Source: Liquidambar formosana (Eukaryota; Streptophyta; Magnoliopsida; Saxifragales; Altingiaceae). Taken from it: a DNA stretch of 64,000 nt. The notes beneath the pieces are model-generated. The model did no database searches. It saw only the letters and a program-made list of their open reading frames with translations, and was not told where the DNA came from. Location: positions 48,345,425-48,409,424 of the forward strand of contig CM077820.1 of NCBI GenBank assembly GCA_039720395.1, given 5' to 3'. Below are positions 24,060 through 35,700 of this stretch, piece after piece. Every line of letters starts with the position of its first letter. Positions within the stretch are counted from its first letter, which is position 1. Made by a program: the position numbers and the translations under genes.

Positions 24060-25460
24060 AGAAAAATACTAGTCCACTTTTTGGTAAAATATTAGCAATT
24101 AATCAAGTAAGAGTTTTTCTAAGTCAATTAATCAAGGAAACTGAACTTATTTATCAATTAGTCACACTTTTTTTTAAAATGCCAGATTTACCCTTATTAT
24201 TACTAAGGGCACTCCCTTTTTTGTTATTAAGGACACCCTATGTAACTAACTTAACCTTTTAGTATTATGATTTTTAAAAGCTTATAACTTATAATATACA
24301 TATCCATTTTTTAAAAAAAAATCATATTTTTGGAACCTACTCATCGGCATCTTCGAAAAAAGATCCATATTGATTAGGAAATTATTAAAAAAATTAAAAC
24401 CGTAAAATTTTACTACTTGACGAATTAATAAATTTTATAGTGAAGTAGTAAAATTTTACTACTTTGCGAAGTAAATTTTACAATGAAGTGGTAAAATTTT
24501 ACTACTTTAATTATCAAGTCTTTTACAACCAGTGAAGTCCCAGAATGGATATCTGTGCAGGCAATTAGTTAAGTTGTTCGATCACTTGGTATTCACTCTT
24601 CTGTATGATTTTGAGGAACTCTGCAACTTCCTCTTCCGTCACCCCTTGCTTAACTATTTCTTCCAGGCTTGGAATCTCACCAACCTTTTCCTTACCCTTC
24701 CTCCTTTTCAGTTCCAGCTCCTCCGAGGTATAGCACCTTCTGGACTTTGTCACCCCTCCAACCTCTGCTACTTCAGCCTCAACTTTCTCTCCTGTAGATA
24801 GAACAGCCTCAAAGCCATAGTTCTAGGGCACCTGGTGCTTAGTTTCATATGAGAATGCTTTAGGGGGATTGATGGTGAGTGGCCGCTTTGGATGGTTTTG
24901 GGAAGGGTAGTTTGTGGAGTTAAGCATGGGACATGCAATGGTAAGAGGCTGAGATCTGTTCTTTGGAACTGCTAAACCATGTGATGGAAGATGCTATGAC
25001 TGTGAACCTTATTGCTTGCCAAGATGTTCCAACTGAGCTGTGATCGTCTGTATTGTTCTCAAAGTAAGGTCCTTCAGGCTCAATGGATATCATGTTGCAG
25101 TATGCTGGATGCTTGTCCTCTTATCGAAGTACTATCGCTTGCTCTGGAACTGAGATTGATAGAACAAGTGGAACCTAGTCTTCTTTGTCTTGCCTCTACT
25201 GGGATGACGTAGTCGGGGGGCAGCAGTGGGAAGAGTATGCAGGAGACAGTGCCCCGAACAAATAAAGGTATTTGAAATATGAAATTAGGATATAGAGAAC
25301 AGGTTTTGTGTTTTGAAGGAATGGCACAGGTGTAGATTAGTTAGTAAATCAGGGGCTTTTTTGTCAAAAAAAGGTAAAATGGACTAATTGAATTAGGAAA
25401 AAAGTTAGGTGACTAATTGCTAAATAAGATGTAGTTTCTTGACTAATGGCCAAATCCCCT
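24060..25460. mobile_element. Possible inverted-repeat element enclosing a gypsy fragment
   Basis: About 100 bases at each end are imperfect inverted repeats. The left side contains ATTTATCAATTAGTCAC (about 24150-24169), and the right side, read in reverse, contains ATTTAGCAATTAGTCAC (about 25408-25424). Between them lie repeated AGTAAAATTTTACTACTT motifs and a Ty3/gypsy polyprotein remnant. This could be a DNA element that acquired retrotransposon sequence or a nested insertion. Target duplications were not identified. Confidence 0.35.
24535..25250 (-). pseudogene. Ty3/gypsy retrotransposon polyprotein remnant
   Basis: On the minus strand the translation contains, in order, PWNYG-like residues (with a stop replacing Trp), a GGVTKSRRCYTSEELE segment, then GVTEEEVAEFLKIIQKSEY and VIEQLN-x-LPAQISILGL. 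This series matches the linker between gag and the protease/reverse transcriptase in plant Ty3/gypsy (Ogre/Tat-like) polyproteins. In-frame stops interrupt it and no reverse transcriptase follows, so it is a dead fragment. The 5' part (about 24830-25250) is only weakly similar. Confidence 0.65.
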
Positions 25461-27061
25461 TTATTTCTGTCATATTTAATGGAACGAAATTGAAATTGAA
25501 TATGAATTTAATCGGTTTTGATTTCATTATTGTTTGGTAAGTTGTTGTCTTTTTTTCTTTTTTTCCTTTCCCTTTCATTTTTTGGTTCCACGTTGTACAA
25601 GAAAAGGCATAAACACGTTCTTTCAAATCAATTGTGAGTTGCTTTATTCAAATACCATTAAGAGAGTGGATCCAACGTGATCCAATTTTTAGAAATTAAA
25701 ATAAGATTGTGTCTTGTGGTTGTTCACTTTAACCGTGCTTCATTTTGTTGTGGTTTAGCCTCATTCATTAAATGATGGAATGGACCCAACCTTTGTCTAC
25801 TAAATATTTGACTTTGAAAAGTAACATTTTTTTAAAGGAAAATTACATTAAATGCATTCACACCATTTACTACATTTTGATATTCTAATTTTTTTCTTAA
25901 ATTTATTATTAGAGTTCTATTTTGTTCTATTTCGTTTTTAGCATGTGATTAATTTAATATCATGAAAAAGGTATTTTGGAAAAATAAAAGGAACTTATTC
26001 ATTGACTTTTAAGTGTGCATAAAAATTGTGGTGACAGCCAATAACGGAAGGGGAAAATATTTTAAGATGCTTCTACTCTTCCCCAAAAAAAATAAAATGT
26101 AAAAAAAATAAAATTTTAAGATGTCTCAAAAAGTCAAAAAATGTTAAGGGTAAAATAATAACTTTAAAAATTTTTAAAATTACCCTTATAAGTTTTTAAA
26201 ATTACCCTCCACCAATTTCTCAATCATAACATCCACTACCTATCAATCTTCTTAATATATAAATAAAAAAAATTAAAAAAAATAGTAAAATAAAGAAAGG
26301 TGCACGTGCATAGCACGTGCCACCACTAGTTTTATTTTATTAAAACCCTGATTGATTAGAAATTGATAACATGAATCACCATATCGCCAAGTAAAGTTGG
26401 GATTAAAAAGTTTATATGGGTTATGCTACACATGACTATATTATAAAGTTTATATGAGTTATGATACACTTTAGTCACAAAAGATCACGTGCTCTGAGAT
26501 ATGGATTGGTGTGTATTTTCCTTGTTTAGTGAGAGCTTCTTTTCCTAATTAGATGAAACTAAAAGTTATTTAGATAGAGTTCATGGTGGGTAAGACTTAT
26601 AAATGATTTGTATAAACAAGATAAGATATTGATATCCATCCGCACATAATTATTAGCTCCATATAGTCAAGTCTTAATCCAAATGAGAAACAAGTGATTA
26701 TGTTTAGATGGTGGAAGGCCATTGCTACAAATACCATTTTGGTATTTCGAGCTTTTATTTCACACACATTAAATGACATCCCAAGTACGCATATGAATTT
26801 AATACAAAGTTGCACACATTATATTTTATGTATGCTTATGAATTTAATAAATTACGAACATTATAAGTTGTTTTTCCACGTGGCACTTTACACAAGTCTC
26901 ATTAATGATAAATCATTCACATGGTGGAGAGAAAAAAATCCCACCATACATAAATCTCTCCTATTAGAATTTGGAGATAAACTACGAACAAGCAAGGTGT
27001 ACACACACAATTAATGCATGCCCATGGGCCTTAGTTTCCAATTAAGTTTATGATGAACAAC
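25461..27061. other. Spacer, no gene seen
   Basis: AT-rich DNA with poly-A/T patches and no recognisable coding region. I see no confident transposon ends here. Confidence 0.45.
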
Positions 27062-27064
27062 TTA

Positions 27065-27277
27065 GGCCATGTTTGTTTAGCTGGAATAAAATGGATGAGA
27101 ATGGAATATGATTCCATGTTTAAAGTAGTATGGAATGGAAAGTGATTTGAAATGGCTCTATAAATACACTGTTTGATTTTATTCCCATTCAAATTATCTC
27201 ATCCAAACATGTTGTTTGAAATGAATTGGAATGAGATTTCATTCCATCCATTCCATTACAGCTAAACAAACATGGCC
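27065..27277. mobile_element. PIF/Harbinger (Tourist-like) MITE, 213 bp
   Basis: Perfect 19-base terminal inverted repeats, GGCCATGTTTGTTTAGCTG and its reverse complement, bound the element. It is flanked on both sides by TTA (27062-27064 and 27278-27280), the target duplication typical of PIF/Harbinger. The inside is rich in GGAATG/CATTCC motifs, partly palindromic, with no coding capacity. Confidence 0.85.
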
Positions 27278-27280
27278 TTA

Positions 27281-28080
27281 GATGTATGTACACATAATGC
27301 ATGTCAATGAGCCTTGGTGGTTTCCAATTAAGTCTGAAAGGGCCATACATGCAATTTCAACAAGCTTCCTACTAGTAGTAAGTCACAGCTTTGAAAACTA
27401 CTTCCTGAGCCCCACCTCAAGCATTAATTAATGGAACATTATGGTGGATGAGTAACATAAGTTTTACTGTAATGGCGCATAGAACTCAAGAACAATAATT
27501 CAATAATTCAACCCAAACGACACTTATGATAAACCCACCTTGAACATTCTTAAAAAGTGAAAAAATAATAATAATTAAAATAAACGAATACCAATTCGTT
27601 TCCTGAGTCACTACTATAATTTGGGACACAAGCCATGCATGTGCGGAAATTTTCATTTTTTTTTCAAATAATTTATAAAATAAATAAAAATAGACATGCT
27701 TTAAAATAATAATAAAAAATTGAAAATGAAAATTTAGTTATAGGAGAATTACGTTGAGAGGGAATGAGAGGACAATGGGTGGTTGGGTTTTAGTTTATTT
27801 AGGATTCCTTGTTGAAAGACATTTTTAATCCCATTTTCTCCTGTCATCTTGAAACTGATAAGGGTATTTTAGTATTTCATGATGTACATCCAACCAAAAG
27901 TACAACCATTTTTTATATGAATATAGATTAGTATGAAGATAGAAGAAGAAATAGATAGATAGATAGATTGATAGATATATAGAAGATAGATAGATGTGTC
28001 TCACTGCATGTATCAAGCATCTTATTGGCCCATAAAAGCATACTAAGACTTGAGATCACATTTTTGTTTTTTTTTTCTTC
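27281..28080. other. Spacer with GATA microsatellite
   Basis: No gene is seen. A (GATA)n-type microsatellite lies at about 27952-27995. Confidence 0.5.
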
Positions 28081-30400
28081 CTTCTATACCATTTGATTTG
28101 TTGATTTTATTTTTAATTTGCATTGAAAATCTTCGACCACGTTGTAACGCTTGCATTTAGGACAACAAATTTATGTGTCCAAAAGATGAGCGTTGTTAAA
28201 TAATTTTTGAACAGTGCTATTTAACATGTATTATAGGAATCCCATAAAGGATGGAGTGTGATTCTATTATTCGTGGGATTCCTGTACTATTGGTTAAATA
28301 GCATTTTTGATGATTCTGTACCATTTGATTTGTCGATTTCTCTTTATTTTTTTAGCTCGAATTGAAAATCTTCAACCATGTTGTAACACTTGCATTTAGG
28401 ACAACTAATTCACGTGTTCAAAAAGTGAGTCTGGTTAATTTTTTTTTTTTTTAGCAGGGCCAATTAACATGTTTTATAAGAATTCCACAAAGAGCATGGT
28501 TTGATTCTTTTTTTTGTGGCAATCCTGTAATATGGGTTAATAGCGTTATTGATGATTCTATACTAATTCATTTGTCAATTTCTTTCTTAATTTGCATTGA
28601 AAAATTTTTACCACGTTGTAACACTTGCATTTCAGACAATCAATTTACGTGTCCAAAAAGTGAGTGTGGCTAAATGTTTTTTTTAAGGGGCCAGGCTATT
28701 GCCACCACATAAAATATTCTAAACCCCTCATTTAATTTACATTTTTAAGGTTTTATGAAAAACATACAACAAATTTATGAAAACTAATCACATAATCTAC
28801 TAGAAAACATCATTTCGGACAACTTTGTAGAAGAAAGATTTTCCAAAATCTATTATTTAAGTAGATTTTTTGGCAAATTTGCATGGAAAATAAAATAGAG
28901 ATTGTAAATGGATAAAAAGTCTGCTTAAATGATAGATTTTGGAAAAAATTTCTTCTACAAAGTTGTTCAGAATGATGTTTTCTAGTGAACAATGCTATTA
29001 GTTTTTATGAAAATCTTTTATATTTTTCATAAAACCTCAAAAAGTGTAAACTAATGAGGACTTTGAGTACTTTATGTGGTGACAATAGCCTCACTCTTTT
29101 TTAAGTAGTGCCACCAGTTAACACGTGTTCTAGCACGAATAATGGAGTGAGGTATTCTGATTTGTAATATGGGTTAAATAGCGTTATTGGTGATTTTGTA
29201 CCATTTGATTTGTCGATTTCCTTTTTAACTTGCACTACACTTGCATTTAAGACAACGAGTTCATGTGTCCAAAAAGTAAGTTTGGCTAAATGATTTTCAA
29301 GCTATGCCAATTAACATGTATCATAAGAGTTCCATGAAGAACAGAGTGGGAATCTATTTTTTACAGGATTCCCAGAATATGGTTTGAATATCATTATTGA
29401 TGATTCTATTTCATCTGATTTGTCGATTTCTTTTCTAAACACCATTTTATAATAAGTTTCCAAAAATTTTATTAAAATAAATAAATAAATAAAAAAAGAT
29501 CAAAAGTCATTTCATCGAAAGGTAGTTGATGAGGGTTGACTCTCCCTCACCCAGCGTTATATGGGTTAAATAGCATTATTGGTGATTCTTTACCTTTTGA
29601 CTTGTCGATTTCATTTTTAACTCGCACCATATTGTAACACTTGCATTTAAGACAACAAATTCACGTTTTCAAAAGTAAGTGTGGCTAAATTATTTTTGAG
29701 CCATGCCAATCAACAAGTATCATAGGAATTCCATGAAGAATGGAGTGGGATTCTATTTTTCGTGAGATTCTTAGAATATGGTTTGAATATTATTATTGAT
29801 GATTTTATTCCATTTGATTTGTCGATTTCTTTTCTAAACACCATTTTATAATAAGTTTCCAAAAAAATTTATTGAAAAAAAAAAAAAAAAAAAAAACACC
29901 AACCAAATGTTCAAAAGTTGTTCCATCAAAAGGTGGTTGATGAGGGTTGACTCTCTTTCTTTTATGATGGTTGATGAGGATCTCTCGTACCATTTGATTT
30001 GTAGATTTCTTTTTTAACTCGCACTTGCTAAATTCTTATGGCAAAACGAGATGGAGCGACGCTGCGGGAATTTAGAAAGAGCCCATGAGAACTCGATTGT
30101 TGCCGAGACCCACGTGTCCAAAAAGCAAGTGTGAGTAAATGATTTTTGAGCTGTGCCAATTAACACGTATCATAAGAATTCCACAGAGAACGAAGTGAGA
30201 TTCTATTTTTTGCAGGATTTTCGGAATATGATCTGAATATAATTATTGATGATTCTGATTCTATTTTGATTTATGTGGGTTTCCTTTTCTAACACCATTT
30301 TCTAATAAGTTTTCAAAATTTTTTATTTAAAAAAAAAAAAACCCAAAATGATCAAAAGTCATTTCATCATAAGGTGATTGATGAAGGTTTGATTTTCTTA
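28080..30400. repeat. Degenerate tandem array, unit about 180-270 bp
   Basis: The phrase ACCATTTGATTTGTCGATTTC and its variants recurs at about 28090, 28320, 28560, 29199, 29410, 29592, 29808, 29991 and 30258. Each unit continues with a GTAACACTTGCATTTAGGAC box, CGTGTCCAAAAAG, GCCAATTAACATGTATCATA and GTGGGATTCTATTTTT. Some units carry an extra segment with TTTCATCGAAAGGTAGTTGA. Subtracting the MITE at 28688-29096 restores a spacing near 220. No coding potential is seen. The array is old, since copies differ by many substitutions. Confidence 0.8.
28688..29096. mobile_element. Mutator-like foldback MITE, 409 bp
   Basis: The two halves are inverted copies of each other over about 190 bases per arm. 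Termini are GGGCCAGGCTATTGCC and its partner ending GACAATAGCCTCACTC. The 9-mer TTTTTTAAG flanks both sides (28679-28687 and 29097-29105), a duplication length typical of Mutator-like elements. It interrupts the surrounding tandem array, so it inserted later. A half copy lies at 466-695. Confidence 0.8.
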
Positions 30401-30417
30401 CTCTTATGATGGTGAGT

Positions 30418-30561
30418 AAAACTTTTATATAACTGTGATATAGTCAGGTGATATCATAAATCAATCACATTCAAGTAAAGTGAGAATGTCAATATACTTA
30501 TTGGTCCTACTTTCTCACTTTACTTGCTTGTGATTGGATTGTGATACCACGTGGAAGTTTT
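30418..30561. mobile_element. Hairpin MITE related to the one at 4952
   Basis: Inverted arms: AATCACATTCAAGTAAAGTG on the left pairs with CACTTTACTTGCTTGTGATT on the right, extending to AAAACTT at the left end and GGAAGTTTTT at the right end. The ATACCACGTGGAAGTT end resembles the ATACCACATGGCC arm of the intron 2 hairpin in DHQD/SDH copy 1. It lies about 130 bases upstream of the DnaJ gene TATA box. Confidence 0.55.
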
Positions 30562-30686
30562 TGCATGTGATGGTTGATGAGATCTCTCACTCCACACTCC
30601 CCCTTCTCTCTCTCACTCTCTCTCAAACTTTCTAGATATTTCCACTTTCCCATACTCTAATACAATTATTTACAAGCAACTCGCCC

Positions 30687-30693
30687 TATAAAT
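30687..30693 (+). promoter_or_regulatory. TATA box of the J-domain gene, with CT-rich leader
   Basis: TATAAAT lies just upstream of a leader that contains several CT runs and a long (CT)n tract at about 30863-30893. The first leader exon probably ends in this CT-rich zone, with an intron reaching the TTGCAG acceptor at about 32290-32295. Confidence 0.55.
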
Positions 30694-30699
30694 ACAAAA

Positions 30700-30859
30700 C
30701 CACTAACAAAAATTTGGGTGAAAATCAAAATTGTTCAGATGCCCAAGGGCTCCCTCAGTCTTTTTCACTCTTTCCCTCCCTCTCACCCCACTTCTCTCTC
30801 TCTCTCCTCTTGAAGGTTTCTCTCTCCAGACCCTGCCAAGTAACTCCTTACTCTTCTCT

Positions 30860-30898
<39 letters not shown>

Positions 30899-32730
30899 TG
30901 TATGTATGTAAGTATGCATGTGTGTTTCTTCAATTTTTTTTTTCTTTGTAGCATTTCTAGGGTTTTGAGGTTGTTTTGATTGTTAACCTTTGTTTTTTGG
31001 ACTGATTAACCAACATGGGTATCACTTTTGATTTTTGTGCTTTTTTCTGTTTCCATTTCGTTACCTAGGGTTTATGTGCTGTGTAATTATGTTGATTAGT
31101 GCAGTGGAAGAGCTCTAATTCTTGTTTCGTGTCAAACTCGTTCCTTTTAGAACGTGTCTTGTGTTTTGATTTCTTCGCAATGTTTTGGAATCTAGGGTTT
31201 TTGAGCTTTGGAGTTGGGTTTTTTGTTTGTGTAGTATTAGGGTTTTTGTTAAATAGGTTCCTTGTTTCTTTGATTTGAGGGTCTGTTTGGTTACTGGGAA
31301 AATGGAGGAGAAAAAAGGAAAATAAAATAAAATTGAGAGTCTTAGTTCTATTTGACTGTTTTTAGCATTTTAAATTCCTGAACAAGAGGAAGAATTAGAT
31401 TCAAATTTTAGTTTATTTTTTATTTTCCTCACTCTTCTTGGCGACCACATTAGGGTGTCAATTGGAGAATTAGGGTTTTTGTTAATCATATCCTTGTATT
31501 TTTATTTGAGAGTCTGGTTCCTTGCTGAGAAGATGTAGGAAAAAGGATAATAAAATGAAATTTTGAATTTTAGTTCTAGGTGAGCGTTTTTAGCCTTTTA
31601 GATGCCTAAACAAGAAGCATGAGATTCAAATTTATTGTTTACTTCTTTCATTTTCATCATCTCTCTTAGCAACCAAGCAGGGGGTGTAAAGGTTTTCATA
31701 GGTTTGAAGAATTAGGTTTTTTTTTGTTAATCATTTCACTGTGTTCTTGATTTGAAGGTCTGTTTGGTTGCTGAGAAAATCTAGGTAAAAGGAAGAGAAA
31801 AGAATATTTAAATTTTAGTTCTTGGCGGGTGTTTTTTGCCTTTTAGATGCCTAAACAAGATAAGTAATGAGATTCAAATCTTTAGTTCATTATATTTTCC
31901 TCACTTCTTTTGGCAACCATACTGGGGTTTGAAGGTTTTGTTAGGTGGTTATGGGAGGTTTTTTATTTTTTCAAGCATAGATGTATAGTTGGCTTATACA
32001 GTTGCTTGGAATGTCTGCATCTGGATTTCCAAGGTTTTGATTTGAATTTGAAACTGATGCGGTTAGGGAGTTTTGTTGTATCGAAAATGGATGTGTAAAA
32101 ATGTTATATATATATATATATATATCGAACTGATGTGGTTAGGGAGTTTTGTTGTATTGAAAATGGATATGTAAAAATGTAAAATGCTTTGCACGTGGTG
32201 ATTATTCCCATTTTTATATTCTACATTTTGTCATCTTTTATTACTGTGTCCATTGAATGACATTGAGTCATAACATAATGATTTCATGTTGCAGGTCTTG
32301 AAATCTAGGTTTTACTTTTCTGGGATCAGTAGGGTTTGTGATTTTGGTCACTAATATCTGTAGGGCTGTTTGGGTTCTTTTGGCTGTGAATTGAAAGTGC
32401 GTTGTGTTCCATTTGCTTACTAGTTCTTCCAGCATCAGAAGAGTCTTTTGGATGTCTGTTACAGGAATGGTGTGTGAATTTGTTTGTTTCTTTCATGTCA
32501 AGTTTGAATAGTGAATTATTTTTTTCTTCTTGACATTTTTTTAAAAATATTTTCAGTTCATATATTTCTAAACAGCAGGTAAATTTGATGTGAATATTCT
32601 TGGTTTATGTGTGGTAGCAGAGCGAAGATTTTGGATGATTGCTGTACTGTAGAGGGACAAGGCAAGAGAAGTTGGCTTCTTTGGTATGTGAGTGAGTCTG
32701 AGTGGGTAGGCTTTGCATTTTACATTACCC
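30700..32730 (+). other. 5'-UTR and leader intron of the J-domain gene
   Basis: No long open frame is present. A leader intron is inferred from a CT-rich first exon, an AT-rich middle with an (AT)n run at about 32105-32125, and a TTGCAG acceptor followed by GTCTTGAAATC at about 32296. Direct repeats around GTTTTTGTTAA, GTCTG and TTTAGATGCCTAAACAAGA recur two or three times between 31200 and 31900, indicating old local duplication in the intron. Confidence 0.45.
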
Positions 32731-35700
32731 ATGGAGTGCAACAAAGAGGAGGCTATGAGGGCCAAGGAAATTGCAGAGAAGAAGATGCAAAACAGTGATT
32801 TTGTAGGAGCTCGGAAGATTGCTCTGAAGGCCCAACAACTTTTCCCCGATCTTGAGAACATTTCCCAACTGCTGACAGTGTGTGAAGTTCACTGCTCAGC
32901 TCAAAACAAAATATGTGGGTCCGAGATGGACTGGTACGGGATTCTTCAAATTGAGAGATTGGCTGATGAGGGAACCATCAAGAAACAGTATCGAAAGCTT
33001 GCTCTCTTGCTTCATCCTGATAAGAACAAGTTTGCTGGAGCAGAATCTGCTTTCAAGCTGATTGGGGAAGCAAATAGGGTGCTTTCCGACCCAGGCAAGC
33101 GGTCTTTACATGACATGAAGTGTAGAGTCCCAGTGAGACCTGTTGCGCCGAAGCCTCCTCCCCATCAGGTAAATAGGAACTCTTTTGTCAGGAAACCATA
33201 TAATCAGAACAATTTCCCTAGTGTTGCTAATCCACAGTTCACGGGGTTGAACCCTCATCAGCAGATGCAATCGGGTTCCCACAATGGTCGGGAGACATTC
33301 TGGACATGCTGCCCTTTTTGTTGTATGAGGTATCAATATTACAAAGATATTGTGAACAGAACTTTGCGGTGTCAAAGTTGTGATAAACCCTTCATTGCCT
33401 ATGATTTGGGTGGTCAAAGTGTGCCACCAGGATCCAACTGGAGCCAGCCTGTGTTTGCCCATCAAAAAGGGGTTCCAAGTCCTGCGCCCTTTCAAGTGGG
33501 CTCACAAAGTGCTGGCAGAAACCCCCCTTCTGGTATGGGATTTCAGGGAAGTTTTACCAATAGATCTGCAGAGTCAGAATCGGTATCAAAGGCTGGAAGC
33601 ACTGCTGAGGTTGTTGGGTCCAAACGTAAAAGGAAAGGGGATGGACATGTGGATGTGGGAAGTGGGAAGGAAGGCGTTCGAATGTCCACATCTGATGCAG
33701 CGAAGCATAGGGAAGCAGGAACTTCAAGACACACAAGAAGGAAGAGAGGGAGGAAGTTGGTAGTGGAATCCAGTGAAAGTTCTAAGAGTACGAGTAGTGA
33801 CGACATTGAAGATGTGGTTATTCAAGAAAATGGTTACGATTACGCTGGACAGAATGGAGGCCAACATTGTAGGAGATCTTCTCGGCAAAAGCAGTTTGTT
33901 TATTACAATGAAAATGTGAGTGATGACGAAGATTTTGTGAGCCCTCCAAAAAGGTCAAAGGGGAGTGGTTTATCAAGTGTTAGTGAAGAGGGGATAAAAG
34001 AAGCTGCTCAGAGCTGTGGGATATCTAAAATGGATAATTCAACTGATTCTGCTACTGTTGCAGATGGGGGTAAAGAAAAGGTCAAGCAAAAAGCAAGCGT
34101 TCCTCTTGAAGAGGGCTCACAGAAGAAAAAGAGAAAAGCTGGTGAAGGCAGGGTAAATGGAACAGAAGCAGCAACAGAGGATCACAGTGATGAAAAATCC
34201 AAAGTGGATGAAAAATCTGAGTCAAACCCTAATAATAATCCAGAGATCCTTGAGTATCCTGATCCAGATTTCAGTGATTTTGACAAGGATAAGGCGGAAG
34301 ACCGTTTTGCTGTGGATCAGGTATGGGCTATCTATGACACAATAGACATCATGCCAAGATTCTATGCTCGGGTCAGGAAGGTATTCACACCTGGATTCAA
34401 GCTGCGGATCACTTGGTTTGAGCCCCATCCAGATGATGAAGGTGAGATTGATTGGGTGAACAAGGAATTGCCTGTTGCTTGTGGTAAATTTAAATATGGT
34501 GTCTCTGAAGAAACTACAGATCGCCTTATGTTCTCTCATCAAGTTTACTATGAAAAAGGCATCGGGAGAGGTTCTTATGTGATATATCCTAGGAAGGGAG
34601 AAACTTGGGCTCTCTTCAAAAACTGGGATATTAGCTGGAGCTCTGATCCAGAAAACCATAAACAGTTCAAATTTGAATTTGTGGAGGTTTTGTCAGATTT
34701 TGTTCAGGATTATGGTATCGGGGTTGCTTACTTGGGCAAAGTGAAAGGGTTTGTTAGCCTATTTCAGCAAACAACGCGAAATGGAATTGTCTCATTCCGA
34801 ATACCACCAGGTGAGCTATTTAGATTTTCACATCGAGTTCCCTCATTTAGAATGACCGGCACGGAAAGAGAAGGCGTCCCTAAAGGATCTCTAGAACTTG
34901 ATCCTGTTTCTCTGCCTGCTGATATTGATGACTTTGGTGATCCTGGGGATATGAAGACGCAGAACGAAAGCATGGATGCTGAAGTTAAAAGTTCATGTTC
35001 AAAAGCTCCAGAAAATAATGTGAAGCCCATGGTGGGATCCAAGACTATTGAGACACCAACGAAGCATGAGAAGATTGATGTTGAAAGAGAGACCTTAAAA
35101 CTTAGAAAATCTCCAAGGGAATCAAACGGCACACATAAGAATCACAGTCATGTAAATGCAAGTCAGTGTATGACTCGAGAAGAAACTGACAAGAATATAG
35201 GTGGTAGCAAAGACAAATGCCATGGCAACCTCAACAAGTCTGGGGGAAGTGCTTCATGCCAGGCTGATGAGAGGATCAGCACACCAAAGAAGCATGAGAA
35301 GACTGACCTTGAAAGAGAGGCCTTAAAGCTGAGAAGATCTCCGAGGGAATTTAATGGCAAGAAACACGGTCAAGTAAATGCAAGTCAAGGTCCGACCCCA
35401 GATGAAATCGATAAGCATTTAGATGGTAGCAAAGACGAAAACCATGGCAGCCTCACTCAATCAAGAGGAAGTGCTTCTTCACGTCTGGCTGATGAGGAGA
35501 TGCATTTAAATGGGAAGGACAGAAGCTCCAACAGTTTCACGAAAAGTTCTACTGCTTCTCCATCTACATCTTTGGGTCACCGAACGCCAGAAGCAAATTA
35601 CTACAACTTCAACGAGGACAAATCTGAGGAGAAGTTTCAGCCTGGTCAAATATGGGCGTTGTATAGTGATAGGGAGAGGTTGCCTAAAAATTATGCTCAA

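Noticed and set aside
30703..30954. Minus-strand frame with Arg-Glu repeats near 30.8 kb
   Set aside because: It is the reverse reading of the (CT)n leader of the J-domain gene.
33106..33495. Overlapping minus-strand genes within the J-domain gene
   Set aside because: Shadow frames of a long conserved plus-strand coding region; no promoter, splice or family evidence.
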